DNA from: Stappia indica
Lineage (GTDB): Bacteria; Pseudomonadota; Alphaproteobacteria; Rhizobiales; Stappiaceae
Length of the DNA stretch: 64,000 nt
NCBI RefSeq assembly: GCF_020177335.1
Contig: NZ_JAIVMG010000010.1
Location: forward strand, 1 to 64,000
Reading direction: 5' to 3'
In this document: piece after piece, positions 35,571 to 44,197 of the stretch
How positions within the stretch are numbered: the stretch's first letter is position 1
How the letters are laid out: every line of letters starts with the position of its first letter
The notes under the pieces: model-generated
Told to the model about the DNA's origin: nothing
What the model saw: the letters and a program-made list of their open reading frames with translations, nothing else
The model's database searches: none
Made by a program: the position numbers and the translations under genes

Positions 35571-36616
35571 CGGCGGGCAAGGATGGTCCGGCCATCGCCG
35601 GCGATCAGCCGAAGCGCCCCGTCCTGGGTGATGTCGAAGCGTTGCACCTCGCTCAGGATTTCCAGGAAGGCCGCTTCCTGGGTCATCAGGGCGGGGGCGC
35701 AGGCCATGTTGGTAACCCCAGCCGCTCCAATGGTCAGGCTTTCGCCGGTCAATTGGTAGCCGGCGTTGTAGCGGTTGCAGCCGGACCGGCCGTAGAGGCG
35801 TCCATCGGCGGTGAACTCCAGCGTGGTGCTGGAGAAGTCGATGATCCCGGCGGAACCGATGTCCTCCACCGTCCACGCCGCGCCGGTGAGGAGATCGGCC
35901 GGGTGACCACCGCAGCCGTTCAGCGACCGGTCGCCGATCTCAAGGGTCACGCGCATCGGATAGGGCATGCCGCTCATGTCGTCATGGCAAAGCGCGTCGG
36001 TGATCGTCACGGCGAGGTCGCGATCATCCTCGGTTCTCGTGCGGTAGGTCTTTGTCGTGTCGTCTGCTTCAAGTTTCCCGAGCGGTGCGGATGTGGTGTT
36101 CGAGCCATAGTCGAGGCTCAGCTGGAACCGGTCCTCCGCCATCTTCAGCGACCACCCCGGCTCGTTACCGGTCGCGGTGAAGGCCGGCAAGGCGGCCTCA
36201 TCTTCCACCCGCACCAGCATCAACATGCCCAGGTCGTTCTCGCGCTTGTCCGGGTCGACCGAATGGACCTCGTCCGTGGTCCAGAGCAGCTGGCCATCCG
36301 GCTGGGTGATGCGGCCTTGTACCGCGTAGCGGTGTCCGGGTTGAAAGGCGCTGTCGTCGATAGTGAACTCGAACGGCAGCGGCACCTGGCGTCCGTCCGC
36401 CTGGTACTGGTATTCGGCCAGCAGAGGCGCTGCCTGATCGGCGATGGAAATCTCGCGCAGCTCCACCTTGACCATGCTGTCAGGCGGCAACGCCACCCGC
36501 TGGCGATAGGTGAGGGCACCGGTCACGGTCACCTCGGTGGCCGCAGCCGGGAGGGCGGAAAACAGCAGACTGGCGGTGAGGGCCGCTGACAGAAGTCCGG
36601 TGATCGGATGTCGCAT
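35567..36616 (-). CDS. Periplasmic YbaY- and META-domain protein
   Basis: A 349-aa exported protein. After a signal peptide (about 1-28, ending AAA-TE) comes a YbaY/YscW-type beta domain (ADGRQVPLPFEFTIDDSAF and HRYAVQGRI). A middle COG3650-like section (NEPGWSLKM, CHDDMSGMPYPMRVTL, CGGHPADLL) follows. The C-terminus is a META/HslJ domain (GCNRYNAGYQL, then MTQEAAFLEIL). These domains are associated with envelope stress or heat-inducible surface proteins; no enzymatic role is known. The start at 36616 follows AAGGGAT. Function is unknown; an envelope-maintenance role is inferred. Confidence 0.75.
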   Translation of the reverse strand: MRHPITGLLSAALTASLLFSALPAAATEVTVTGALTYRQRVALPPDSMVKVELREISIADQAAPLLAEYQYQADGRQVPLPFEFTIDDSAFQPGHRYAVQGRITQPDGQLLWTTDEVHSVDPDKRENDLGMLMLVRVEDEAALPAFTATGNEPGWSLKMAEDRFQLSLDYGSNTTSAPLGKLEADDTTKTYRTRTEDDRDLAVTITDALCHDDMSGMPYPMRVTLEIGDRSLNGCGGHPADLLTGAAWTVEDIGSAGIIDFSSTTLEFTADGRLYGRSGCNRYNAGYQLTGESLTIGAAGVTNMACAPALMTQEAAFLEILSEVQRFDITQDGALRLIAGDGRTILARR

Positions 36617-36767
36617 GTTTGGATCCCTTGCGGTGATGGGGGTTTCGGGCCATTCATGCCTGATGGATGATCCATGCCGATGAAAAGGGACGAATTCAGG
36701 GCCTTTGCCGGCTATTTCCACCGGTGATCTGTCCCTGGTCGTTGTTTCCCGTGAGGAGGTTTTGCCC

Positions 36768-37313
36768 ATGACCGTCAGGAGTGCCCCGGAAATCCTCGAC
36801 TTCTGGTTCTCCGATGCCGTTGAACAAGCGTGGTTCTCCCGCAGCGAGGCGGTCGACCGGGAGATCGCGGAGCGGTTTGCCGCCACCTATGAGGCGGCGC
36901 GTGCGGGCGCGCTCGATGGCTGGAAGGGAGCGGCGGACAGCGCCCTGGCCCTGACCATTTCTCTCGATCAGTTCCCGCGCAATCTGTTTCGCGGTTCGGC
37001 CCGTGCCTTCGAAAGCGATTCGCTGGCACTGGCCTCGGCCAAGCATGGGCTGGCGCAAGGGTATGATCAGGCGGTCGGCGACAGGCAGCGGCAGTTCTTC
37101 TACCTGCCCTTGATGCACAGCGAGGATCTTGACGATCAGACCCGGTGCGTCGCGCTCTATCGCGATCTGGGCGACGAACATGCGCTGGGCTTTGCCATCG
37201 AGCACCGCGACATCATCGACAGGTTCGGCCGCTTTCCCCATCGCAACAAGGCGCTTGGTCGCCGCAACACCGAGGCCGAGGCGGCCTTTCTGGAACATCA
37301 TTCCGGGTTCTGA
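36768..37313 (+). CDS. DUF924 family protein
   Basis: A 181-aa helical protein of the DUF924 family. It begins with the typical PEILDFWFSDAVEQAWF and has ISLDQFPRNLFRGSARAFESD and FFYLPLMHSEDLDDQ. Members have a TPR-like helical fold and no established biochemical role. GAGGAGG precedes the start at 36768. It diverges from the YbaY/META gene and is followed 100 bp later by the UbiX-type gene. Confidence 0.85.
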   Translation: MTVRSAPEILDFWFSDAVEQAWFSRSEAVDREIAERFAATYEAARAGALDGWKGAADSALALTISLDQFPRNLFRGSARAFESDSLALASAKHGLAQGYDQAVGDRQRQFFYLPLMHSEDLDDQTRCVALYRDLGDEHALGFAIEHRDIIDRFGRFPHRNKALGRRNTEAEAAFLEHHSGF

Positions 37314-37413
37314 CGGGACGGTCCGGCTTAAGGGGCCTCGCATCGGCGGTCGTGTGCGGGCAATCCATGGTGTATGACCCAAGCCGGAAGTAGAATTCTT
37401 CTCAGGTGAAAGC

Positions 37414-37983
37414 GTGTCGAAAAAGCGAATCATCGTCGCCATCACAGGGGCCTCCGGCCATGTCTACGCCATTCGCCTGCTGGAGATCCTGCGGGCGCTG
37501 GAGGTGGAGACCCATCTCGTCATGTCCCGGGCGGCGATGGTGACGCTGGCCCATGAATCGGACCTGAAGGTACCCGAGGTGCAGGCCAAGGCCGATTTCG
37601 TCCATGCCAATGAGGATATTGGGGCGGCGATTGCCAGCGGGTCGTTCCGCACCCAGGGCATGATCGTCGCCCCCTGTTCGGTCAAGACGCTGGGGGAAAT
37701 CGCCTCCGGTACCGGGGGGAGCCTGGTGACCCGGGCTGCGGATGTGGTGCTGAAGGAGCGGCGCCGGCTGGTGCTGATGGTGCGCGAAACCCCGCTGCAT
37801 CTCGGCCATTGCCGTAACATGGTGGCGGTGACCGAAATGGGCGCGGTGGTCATGCCGCCGGTGCCGGCCTTCTACGCGCGGCCGGCGAGCATTGATGACA
37901 TCGTCGAGCATACGGTCGGGCGGGTGCTCGACCAGTTCGATATCGACAGCGGGACGCTGAAGCGCTGGAAGGACGCGCCGTAG
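37414..37983 (+). CDS. ubiX: UbiX-type flavin prenyltransferase
   Basis: A 189-aa flavoprotein that prenylates FMN to make the prFMN cofactor of UbiD-type decarboxylases. Family blocks seen are ITGASGHVYAIRLLE (about 9-24), PCSVKTLGEIASGTGG (about 89-104) and RETPLHLGHCRNM. The start is GTG with AGGTGA upstream. No ubiD-family gene lies in the window, so its client may be encoded elsewhere. It converges on the LysR gene. Confidence 0.88.
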   Translation: MSKKRIIVAITGASGHVYAIRLLEILRALEVETHLVMSRAAMVTLAHESDLKVPEVQAKADFVHANEDIGAAIASGSFRTQGMIVAPCSVKTLGEIASGTGGSLVTRAADVVLKERRRLVLMVRETPLHLGHCRNMVAVTEMGAVVMPPVPAFYARPASIDDIVEHTVGRVLDQFDIDSGTLKRWKDAP

Positions 37984-38005
37984 TGGGACGGGGGGCTCCC
38001 CGGGG

Positions 38006-38914
38006 TCAGACCTGCCCGGGCCTCATGCAGAGGGCAAGGCTCTCGCTGATCTTGTCGATCAGTGCGCGCACCCGGCGCGGCTGAACCTCCGACTGGGGAT
38101 AGACGATCTGCAGGGCGGTTTCGCCGGCGGAATACTCGGAAAGCAGTTCCACCAGCGCGCCGGAGGCCAGATCGGCCTCCACGTCCCACAGCGATTTGAA
38201 GGCGATGCCATGGCCGTCGCGGCACCAGTGCCGCACCAGGCCGCCATCATTGGCGATCCGCTGGCCGCGCACCAGCACCTTCGTCACCTTGCCATCGATC
38301 CGGAACGGCCACTCCCGGTCGATATGCTGGCCGAACCGCATGAGAATGCACTGGTGCTCCGCCAGATCCGCCGGGGTCTCCGGCCTGCCATGGGCTGCGA
38401 GGTAAGCGGGAGCGGCACAGACGACCCGCCGGTTGGTGCCAAGCGGGCGTGCCCGCAAGCTGCTGTCGGCCAGCGTTCCGTGCCGGACGGCGAAATCCAG
38501 CCCCTGCGCCACCAGGTCCACGTAGCCGTCTGTCAGGTTGAGATCGACAGTCACCTCCGGGTTTTCCGCCAGATAGGCGTCGATCACCGGGACGATGCAG
38601 CGGCGGCCGAGATCCTCCGGCGCGCTGAGACGGACAGGACCGGACAGCCGCTCCGTGCCGAGGCGAATGCGGGCATCGAGCTCTTCGGCCTCCGCCAGCA
38701 GCCGCCGCGCGCCCTGAACCAGCAGGCGTCCCTCGTCGGTCAGGCTGATTGCGCGGGTCGTGCGGGTGAGCAGCGTCGCCCCGTAGTGCCGCTCCAGCGC
38801 CGCAAGCTTTTCCGAGACCGAGGCGGGAGACAGACCGGTCTCGCGCCCTGCGGCGGCCAGACCCTGCTTCTCGACAATGCGCAGGAAGAGGCGCAGATGT
38901 TCAAGACTGACCAT
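38006..38914 (-). CDS. LysR-type regulator divergent from an ene-reductase
   Basis: A 302-aa LysR protein. HTH residues are about 1-60 (MVSLEHLRLFLRIVEKQGLA, then PASVSEKLAALERHYG), and the effector domain resembles the CrgA/AaeR subgroup (SGPVRLSAPEDLGRR). The start at 38914 gives the canonical LysR beginning; a much longer open frame through the divergent gene is spurious. A 12-bp palindrome lies 16 bp upstream, in the gap to the OYE gene. It probably regulates OYE and the cupin gene. Confidence 0.85.
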   Translation of the reverse strand: MVSLEHLRLFLRIVEKQGLAAAGRETGLSPASVSEKLAALERHYGATLLTRTTRAISLTDEGRLLVQGARRLLAEAEELDARIRLGTERLSGPVRLSAPEDLGRRCIVPVIDAYLAENPEVTVDLNLTDGYVDLVAQGLDFAVRHGTLADSSLRARPLGTNRRVVCAAPAYLAAHGRPETPADLAEHQCILMRFGQHIDREWPFRIDGKVTKVLVRGQRIANDGGLVRHWCRDGHGIAFKSLWDVEADLASGALVELLSEYSAGETALQIVYPQSEVQPRRVRALIDKISESLALCMRPGQV

Positions 38915-38928
38915 TCGATTTTTCCGAA

Positions 38929-38941
38929 TTATGATTTCATA
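38929..38941. promoter_or_regulatory. LysR-type operator candidate upstream of the ene-reductase
   Basis: TATGATTTCATA (38930-38941) has exact 5-bp arms around TT. With the preceding T it fits the T-N11-A LysR box. It lies in the divergent LysR/OYE gap, next to the LysR start, where an autorepression/activation site is expected. Confidence 0.45.
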
Positions 38942-39094
38942 GAATAGGCAATTATCTGACTTAACGGCAAGGCCTACCCTTTCCCGGGAAAGGGAGGGGT
39001 ATTGCAACGCGATGCCATAGCCCTCCGCCGGCGCGAGGCACCCCGCCCCAACCGGTTTGCTCGCGCTCCCTGATGCGCTTGATGGAGACGTCGC

Positions 39095-40198
39095 ATGAAG
39101 GCAAATCTGTTCACACCGCTGTCGCTCGGGTCGCTGACCCTGCCGAACCGTATCGTCATGGCGCCGATGACCCGGGCGCGCACGGATCAGCCGGGCAATG
39201 TGCCCAATGGGATGATGGCGCAGTATTACGCCCAGCGGGCCAGCGCAGGGCTGATCGTCACCGAGGCAACGCAGATCTCGCCCCAGGGGCAGGGTTACTC
39301 CTTCACCCCGGGCATTCACACGCCCGCGCAGGTCGCCGGCTGGAGGAGGGTGACCGATGCAGTGCATGCCGCCGGCGGTCGGGTCTTTCTCCAGCTCTGG
39401 CATGTGGGCCGGATGAGCCACGGCAGTTTCCACGCCGATGGCCGGCCGGTGGCCCCTTCGGCGCTGTCGCCGGAGGCCCAGGTCTGGGTGGTCGATCCGC
39501 AGACCGGACAGGGCGGCATGGTCGATTGCCCGGTGCCACGGGCGCTCAAGACCGGCGAGATTGCCGGGATCGTGGAGGATTTTCGCAAAGGCGCGGCCAA
39601 TGCCATGGCCGCCGGCTTCGACGGGGTCGAGATCCATGGGGCCAACGGCTACCTGATCGACCAGTTCCTGCGCCGGTCCGCCAATCACCGCACGGACCGC
39701 TATGGCGGCGATCAGGCAAACCGCATCCGTTTCCTGATCGAAGTGGCCGAGGCGGTGGCGGCGGAAGCGGGGCCGGACCGCACGGGGCTCCGCCTGTCGC
39801 CCTTCATCACCCAGCGCAACATGGCCGATGACGAGATCATTCCGACCATGCTGAAGGCCGCGCGGGAGCTGGACCGTATCGGGCTTGCCTATCTTCACCT
39901 GTCCGAGGCGGATTGGGAGGATGCGCCGCAAATCCCGCAGGACTTCCGTCATGCGCTGCGCGCGGGTTATTCCGGGCGGATCATCGTTGCCGGCAAATAC
40001 ACCCGCGACCGGGGCGAGCGGATCGTCAGTGACGGGCTCGCCGATCTCGTGGCCTATGGCCGGCCGTTCATCGCCAATCCGGATCTGGTGCGGCGTTTTC
40101 GCGAGGATCTGCCGCTGGCGGCGTATGACGGCGCCACCTTGTTTGGCGGCGGTGCCGCCGGCTATTCCACCTATCCGGCGCTTGAGGAGGTGGCGTGA
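39095..40198 (+). CDS. Old Yellow Enzyme-family ene-reductase (NemA/OYE type)
   Basis: A 367-aa FMN-dependent oxidoreductase of the NADH:flavin oxidoreductase family. It reduces activated C=C bonds, nitro compounds or similar electrophiles with NAD(P)H. Landmarks are PLSLGSLTLPNRIVMAPMTR at the start, FLQLWHVGR, EIHGANGYLIDQFLR (about 180-194) and DLVAYGRPFIANPDL near 315. Length and motifs fit NemA-like enzymes. GGAGA precedes the start. It shares a GTGA overlap with the cupin gene and is divergent from a LysR regulator, a common detoxification arrangement. Confidence 0.9.
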   Translation: MKANLFTPLSLGSLTLPNRIVMAPMTRARTDQPGNVPNGMMAQYYAQRASAGLIVTEATQISPQGQGYSFTPGIHTPAQVAGWRRVTDAVHAAGGRVFLQLWHVGRMSHGSFHADGRPVAPSALSPEAQVWVVDPQTGQGGMVDCPVPRALKTGEIAGIVEDFRKGAANAMAAGFDGVEIHGANGYLIDQFLRRSANHRTDRYGGDQANRIRFLIEVAEAVAAEAGPDRTGLRLSPFITQRNMADDEIIPTMLKAARELDRIGLAYLHLSEADWEDAPQIPQDFRHALRAGYSGRIIVAGKYTRDRGERIVSDGLADLVAYGRPFIANPDLVRRFREDLPLAAYDGATLFGGGAAGYSTYPALEEVA

Positions 40199-40545
40199 AC
40201 GCCCGGCGCCCTGCCGTGGATCCTGTCCCGATGGAGGCCGGTGACCGGATCGGCACCGATCTGGTGCTGGCGGAAAACGGTCTTCAGATCTGGCATATTC
40301 GCCTCGCACCGGGGGAGACCTTGCCGGCCCATCGCCACGATCGCCCCTATTTCTGGACGGTGCTGACCGATGGCAAGGCCCGCTCGCGCTATGGCAATGG
40401 CGAGGTGCTGGATGTGGTCTACCAGGCCGGCGACACCCGGTATTTCCCGGATTTGTCGTCGAAAGCCGCTTTTGTCCATGATCTCACCAACACCGGCGAT
40501 GCGGAGCTTGTCTTCGTCACTGCTGTCCTCGGCGGGCAAGCCTAG
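40195..40545 (+). CDS. Small cupin-domain protein
   Basis: A 116-aa single-domain cupin. The first cupin motif is PGETLPAHRHDRPYFWTVL with the metal histidines H47 and H49; the second, around DTRYFPDL and AAFVHDLTN, keeps one His. No function is assigned. The start is GTG (40195), overlapping the OYE stop, with GAGGAGG upstream, so it is translated with the ene-reductase. It may help process or bind the product of that reaction. Confidence 0.75.
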   Translation: MNARRPAVDPVPMEAGDRIGTDLVLAENGLQIWHIRLAPGETLPAHRHDRPYFWTVLTDGKARSRYGNGEVLDVVYQAGDTRYFPDLSSKAAFVHDLTNTGDAELVFVTAVLGGQA

Positions 40546-40569
40546 GCGGAGTTTTCGAGCGATCGAATG

Positions 40570-40605
40570 CCTCACCCGGCGCCTTGCGAAAGCTGCCGGG
40601 TGAGG
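40570..40605. terminator. Stem-loop between converging cupin and VOC genes
   Basis: CCTCACCCGGC (40570-40580) and GCCGGGTGAGG (40595-40605) form an exact 11-bp stem with a 14-nt loop, in the gap between converging genes. No T-run follows on either strand, so termination strength is uncertain. Confidence 0.55.
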
Positions 40606-40616
40606 GGGCGTATGGG

Positions 40617-41174
40617 TCAGGCCGGGCCGGTGGCGTCCTTGCCCAGTTCCTTGGCGTGCAGCCAGTCGGCGTGGTGAGGCGCGCGCTTGGTCTTCGACCA
40701 TTCCTCCAGCATGTCCCATTTCACCGCGTCGAGCTTCTTCAGCATGGCCTCTTCCGCCGGATCCGGGCAGGCCAGTTCAACCCGGTGGCCGTTGGGGTCG
40801 AAGAAATAGATCGAGTGGAAGATCGAATGGTCGGTGACGCCGAGCACGTCGATGCCGTTCTTCTCCAGCTTCTCCTTGAACGCCAGCAGCGTGTCCCGGT
40901 CCTTCACCTTGAAGGCGATGTGCTGCACCCATTCCGGCGTGTTCGGGTCGCGGCCCATCTCCGGCTTGGTCGGCAGTTCGAAGAAGGCGAGCACATTGCC
41001 GTTCCCGGCATCGAGGAACACATGCATGTAAGGGTCCGGCTCATGGGTGGAGGGCACCTTGTCCTCGGCGATCGCCAGCACGAAATCCATGTTCAGGTTG
41101 TCGACATACCAGTTGACCGTCTCCTTCGCGTCCTTGCAGCGATAGGCGACATGGTGGATCTGCTCGATTTTCAT
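40617..41174 (-). CDS. VOC-superfamily (glyoxalase/dioxygenase-fold) protein in the homogentisate cluster
   Basis: A 185-aa VOC protein. Two paired beta-alpha-beta modules carry a likely H-E-H-E metal site: the His in QIHHVAYRC (near 6-7), the Glu in LAFFELP, the His in VQHIAFKV and the Glu in GHRVELA. This is the glyoxalase-I-like ligand pattern. It is the distal gene of the minus-strand aromatic cluster. The start at 41174 follows GGAGGAA. Its substrate is unknown. An isomerase or dioxygenase step in homogentisate or hydroxyphenylacetate breakdown is possible, because the usual maleylacetoacetate isomerase gene is absent here. Confidence 0.75.
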   Translation of the reverse strand: MKIEQIHHVAYRCKDAKETVNWYVDNLNMDFVLAIAEDKVPSTHEPDPYMHVFLDAGNGNVLAFFELPTKPEMGRDPNTPEWVQHIAFKVKDRDTLLAFKEKLEKNGIDVLGVTDHSIFHSIYFFDPNGHRVELACPDPAEEAMLKKLDAVKWDMLEEWSKTKRAPHHADWLHAKELGKDATGPA

Positions 41175-41271
41175 CTGTCGTTCCTCCGTCATGTGTTCGG
41201 GAACACCCCGTCCGCGCTTGTCTGACACTCGCGGGAAGGCCCTCCTCCGGGCCTTGGGCAAGATGTGCGTG

Positions 41272-41478
41272 CTAGCTGGGCTTCACCGCAGCAAAGGCGG
41301 CCCGCAGCAGGTCGCGGTTGCCGATGTGGTTGGCCAGGACCAACACCAGCCGGGCATTGAGCGCCTCGCTGTCCTCGCGGCTCAGCCCCTCGTGCAAGGC
41401 GAGCAGCTCGGCGTAGAACCCGTCCGGGTCCGTAAGGTTCGGTTCAAGGGTGAGCGTTTTGGGCGTCGTTGCTGTCAT
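41272..41478 (-). CDS. Small DUF2783 protein, putative coupling subunit of the flavin monooxygenase
   Basis: A 68-aa protein (start 41478, with GAGGAG upstream) with LTDPDGFYAELLALHEGLS and LNARLVLVLANHIGN, typical of DUF2783. It lies 10 bp downstream of a flavin monooxygenase gene, as DUF2783 genes commonly do. In Pseudomonas putida U, as I recall it, 3-hydroxyphenylacetate 6-hydroxylase consists of a flavoprotein MhaA and a small coupling protein MhaB of about this size. The pair here has the same architecture. The equivalence is inferred, not shown. Confidence 0.75.
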   Translation of the reverse strand: MTATTPKTLTLEPNLTDPDGFYAELLALHEGLSREDSEALNARLVLVLANHIGNRDLLRAAFAAVKPS

Positions 41479-41488
41479 GATGCGCTCC

Positions 41489-43099
41489 TCACGCCTGTCC
41501 GGTTGCGGTTCGGACCGCCTGCGCCACGGCATCGGCATCGAAGGTGGTCCAGCGCGCGGCCACATGCTGGTCGGGCCGCATCAGGTAGACAGCGCTTTTC
41601 GCCTCGCCTAGATAGCGCGCAGCCAGCGCTCCGCTCGGGTCGTCACCGGCGGAAAGGGCCAGCCGGGTGACGGCAATGCCGTCGATGTCCAGCCTGTCCG
41701 GGGCCTCTGCATCGAGGGTGAGAAGCTGGAAACTGCCGCCCAGCCGGTCGAGAAGCCAGCCGTCGCCCACCGGTGCATCGCTGGCCGGCGCGCCGGGGCG
41801 CGTGCGGGTCGGCAACTCGGCGGCGTCAGGGCCGTTCAGCGGCGAGCCGTCATAGATCGCCGGCAGCGACAGGCGGCCGGAATTGACCAGCGGCCGGGCG
41901 AAGGCGTGATGCTCTGCCAGATCGAGCACCGCATCGCGGAACACCCGGCTGGCATGGCTCTTCGGGGTGATGAAATCGGTGGAGCGCGAGGAATTGAGGA
42001 TATTCTCGTCGGCGGCGAACACCCGCTCCGTGTCATAGCTGTCGAGCAGGCTGTCCGGCGCCAGCCCGTCGAGGACGAGCTTCAGTTTCCAGATCAGATT
42101 GTCGGTGTCCTGAAAGCCGGAATTGGCGCCGCGCGCGCCGAATGGCGAGACCTGATGCGCCGCGTCGCCGGCGAAGATCACCCGGCCATGGCGGAACCGC
42201 TCCATCCGCCGGCACTGGAAGGTGTAGATCGACACCCATTCCAGCTCGTAGGCCGTGTCCTCGCCAAGCATCGCCTTCAGCTTCGGGGCGATCCGCGCCG
42301 GGTCCTTTTCCGCCTCCCGGTCGATGTCCCAGCCCAGTTGCAGGTCGATGCGCCAGACATCGTCCGGCTGCTTGTGCAGAAGTGCCGATTGTCCCTTGTT
42401 GAAGGGCGGATCGAACCAGAACCAGCGTTCGGTCGGGAAATCCGCCTTCATCACCACATCGGCGATCAGGAAATTGTCCTCGAATACCCGGCCAAGGAAA
42501 TCGAGGCCGAGCATGGCCCGGGTCGGCGAGCCGGCCCCATCGCAGGCGATCAGCCAGTCCGCATCAAGGCTGTAGGGCCCCTCGGGCGTCTCCACGGCAA
42601 GGCGCACGCCCGCCGGCTGTTGGTCGATGGCGATGACCTTGTTGCCGCCGCGCAGCTCGATCGGTTTGCCCTCGGCCTCAAGCTCCCGGACCCGATCGAC
42701 CAGATATTCTTCCAGATAATACTGCTGCAGGTTGATGAAGGCCGGCCGCTTGTGCCCGCGCTCCGGCAGGAGGTTGAAGTCGTAGACCTTGCGGTCGCCG
42801 AAGAACACCTTGCCCACGTTCCAGAGAACGCCCTTGTCGACCATGGCATCGCCGCAGCCGAGCCGGTCGAGGATTTCCAGCGGCCGCTTGGCGAAACAGA
42901 TCGCCCGCGAGCCCCAACTCACCTTGTCGTTCTCGTCGAGTACGACCACCGGAACGCCGGCCTGGGCAAGGTCGATGGCGGCGGCAAGGCCGACCGGACC
43001 GGCGCCGAGCACCACCACCGGATGGCGGGCGGGCGTCGCCGCATCCTGATCGGCGACGCGCCGATAGGGGTAGAGCGGCGTTTCGAAAATCTTGGTCAT
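41489..43099 (-). CDS. FAD-dependent aromatic hydroxylase (MhpA/MhaA-like)
   Basis: A 536-aa class A flavin monooxygenase. The FAD-binding GAGPVG is at 32-37, the DG motif is in ACDGAGSPTRAML and the GD motif is in IFAGDAAHQVSPFGARG. A thioredoxin-like C-terminal extension is plausible from the length. It hydroxylates a phenolic acid using NAD(P)H and oxygen. Location in a homogentisate operon suggests that the product is homogentisate, most simply from 3- or 4-hydroxyphenylacetate. The start at 43099 follows GGAGGAGA; the upstream frame to 43267 is non-family sequence. A perfect hairpin lies just upstream. Confidence 0.82.
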   Translation of the reverse strand: MTKIFETPLYPYRRVADQDAATPARHPVVVLGAGPVGLAAAIDLAQAGVPVVVLDENDKVSWGSRAICFAKRPLEILDRLGCGDAMVDKGVLWNVGKVFFGDRKVYDFNLLPERGHKRPAFINLQQYYLEEYLVDRVRELEAEGKPIELRGGNKVIAIDQQPAGVRLAVETPEGPYSLDADWLIACDGAGSPTRAMLGLDFLGRVFEDNFLIADVVMKADFPTERWFWFDPPFNKGQSALLHKQPDDVWRIDLQLGWDIDREAEKDPARIAPKLKAMLGEDTAYELEWVSIYTFQCRRMERFRHGRVIFAGDAAHQVSPFGARGANSGFQDTDNLIWKLKLVLDGLAPDSLLDSYDTERVFAADENILNSSRSTDFITPKSHASRVFRDAVLDLAEHHAFARPLVNSGRLSLPAIYDGSPLNGPDAAELPTRTRPGAPASDAPVGDGWLLDRLGGSFQLLTLDAEAPDRLDIDGIAVTRLALSAGDDPSGALAARYLGEAKSAVYLMRPDQHVAARWTTFDADAVAQAVRTATGQA

Positions 43100-43129
43100 G
43101 TCTCCTCCCGAGAGAACCTGAAGCCGGCC

Positions 43130-43161
43130 AGGCATCCGGCGACCTCCACCGCCGGATGCCT
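43130..43161. repeat. Perfect 11-bp stem-loop between MBL and flavin monooxygenase genes
   Basis: AGGCATCCGGC (43130-43140) and GCCGGATGCCT (43151-43161) pair exactly around 10 nt, within the 70-bp gap between two minus-strand genes. It lacks a T-run in the direction of transcription, so it is probably an mRNA stability or processing element. Confidence 0.5.
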
Positions 43162-43169
43162 TCTCTCTG

Positions 43170-44129
43170 TCAGCCCTGCAGGGCCTCCCACATTTCCTTG
43201 TCGCGCTGGGCGGTCCAGATGCGCGGCGTGTCGATGTCGCGCGCCTCGTCATAGGCACGGGCGACATTGAACGGCAGGCAATGCTCGTAGATCGCGTAGT
43301 CGGAGAATTTCGGATCGCACTCGGCGCGGGCCGCGTCCCAGGCTTCCTTCAGCGAGCCGCCGCGCATCGCCACCTGGGCCACCGGGCGATAGGTGGAGGT
43401 GACGAAATCGCTGGTAGCGTCGAGGGCGGCATTGACCATCTCCTTGCCGACCAGCGCGTCGCCGCGTCCGGGCGCGATGGCATCCACGTCCCAGGCGCGG
43501 ATCTCCTCCAGCGTGCCCGGCCAGTCGTGGAAATGGCCGTCGCCGCAGTAGCAGGCCGAGTGGTACTCGACGATATCGCCGGTGAACATCACGTTCTCGT
43601 CCGGCACATAGATGACGATGTCGCCGGCGGTATGCGCGCGGCCGAGGAACATCAGGTCGACCCGCCGGTTGCCGAGATAGACCGACATGCGGTCGTTGAA
43701 GGTGGTGGTCGGCCAGTTGAGCGGCGGGATCTGGTCCACCGTGTCATAGCCCTGGAACAGGCGCGGGAAGCGCATGAACTCGGATTCGCGATCCTCCGCA
43801 CCGCGTTCCACCACCATGGAGCGGGCCTTCTCGCTCATGATGATGTTCGGGGCGTTGTAGGCAGCGGCGCCGAGCACCCGCACCGCGTGATAGTGGGTGA
43901 GCGCCAGATGGGTGATCGGCTTGTCGGTCACCTCGCGCACCTTCTCGATCACCTTGTTGGCAAGGCGCGGGGTGGCCTGCGCCTCGATGATCATGACGCT
44001 GTCGTCACCGATGATGACCCCGGTGTTCGGGTCGCCTTCGGCGGTAAAGGCCCAAAGGTCCCTGCCGATTTCGGTGAAGGAGATGTTCTTTTCGCTCATG
44101 TCGCCCTGGGAGGCGAATGCCTTGGCCAT
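43170..44129 (-). CDS. MBL-fold protein with degenerate metal site, homogentisate cluster
   Basis: A 319-aa metallo-beta-lactamase-fold protein. The usual HxHxDH reads HYHAVR (79-84), so the Asp and third His ligands are V83 and R84, and the usual PGHG reads PGRG (R222 for His). His79, His81, His166 (HTAGD) and Asp185 (FTGD) remain. This preserves a site-1 metal set but loses most of site 2. A mononuclear hydrolase or a non-hydrolytic role is likely. GGAG precedes the start; a later ATG (MSEKN) is possible. The operon position suggests work on an aromatic-pathway intermediate. Confidence 0.8.
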   Translation of the reverse strand: MAKAFASQGDMSEKNISFTEIGRDLWAFTAEGDPNTGVIIGDDSVMIIEAQATPRLANKVIEKVREVTDKPITHLALTHYHAVRVLGAAAYNAPNIIMSEKARSMVVERGAEDRESEFMRFPRLFQGYDTVDQIPPLNWPTTTFNDRMSVYLGNRRVDLMFLGRAHTAGDIVIYVPDENVMFTGDIVEYHSACYCGDGHFHDWPGTLEEIRAWDVDAIAPGRGDALVGKEMVNAALDATSDFVTSTYRPVAQVAMRGGSLKEAWDAARAECDPKFSDYAIYEHCLPFNVARAYDEARDIDTPRIWTAQRDKEMWEALQG

Positions 44130-44197
44130 GCTGGTCTCCTGATCGTCTTGTCTTGCGCCTTGCCGTCCGTTTGCCGGCAGCTGTCGTGGATGTTGCG

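Noticed and set aside
38915-40309. Extension of the LysR gene at 38006 through the divergent ene-reductase
   Set aside because: The added residues are antisense to a clear OYE gene, and the canonical LysR N-terminus begins at 38914.
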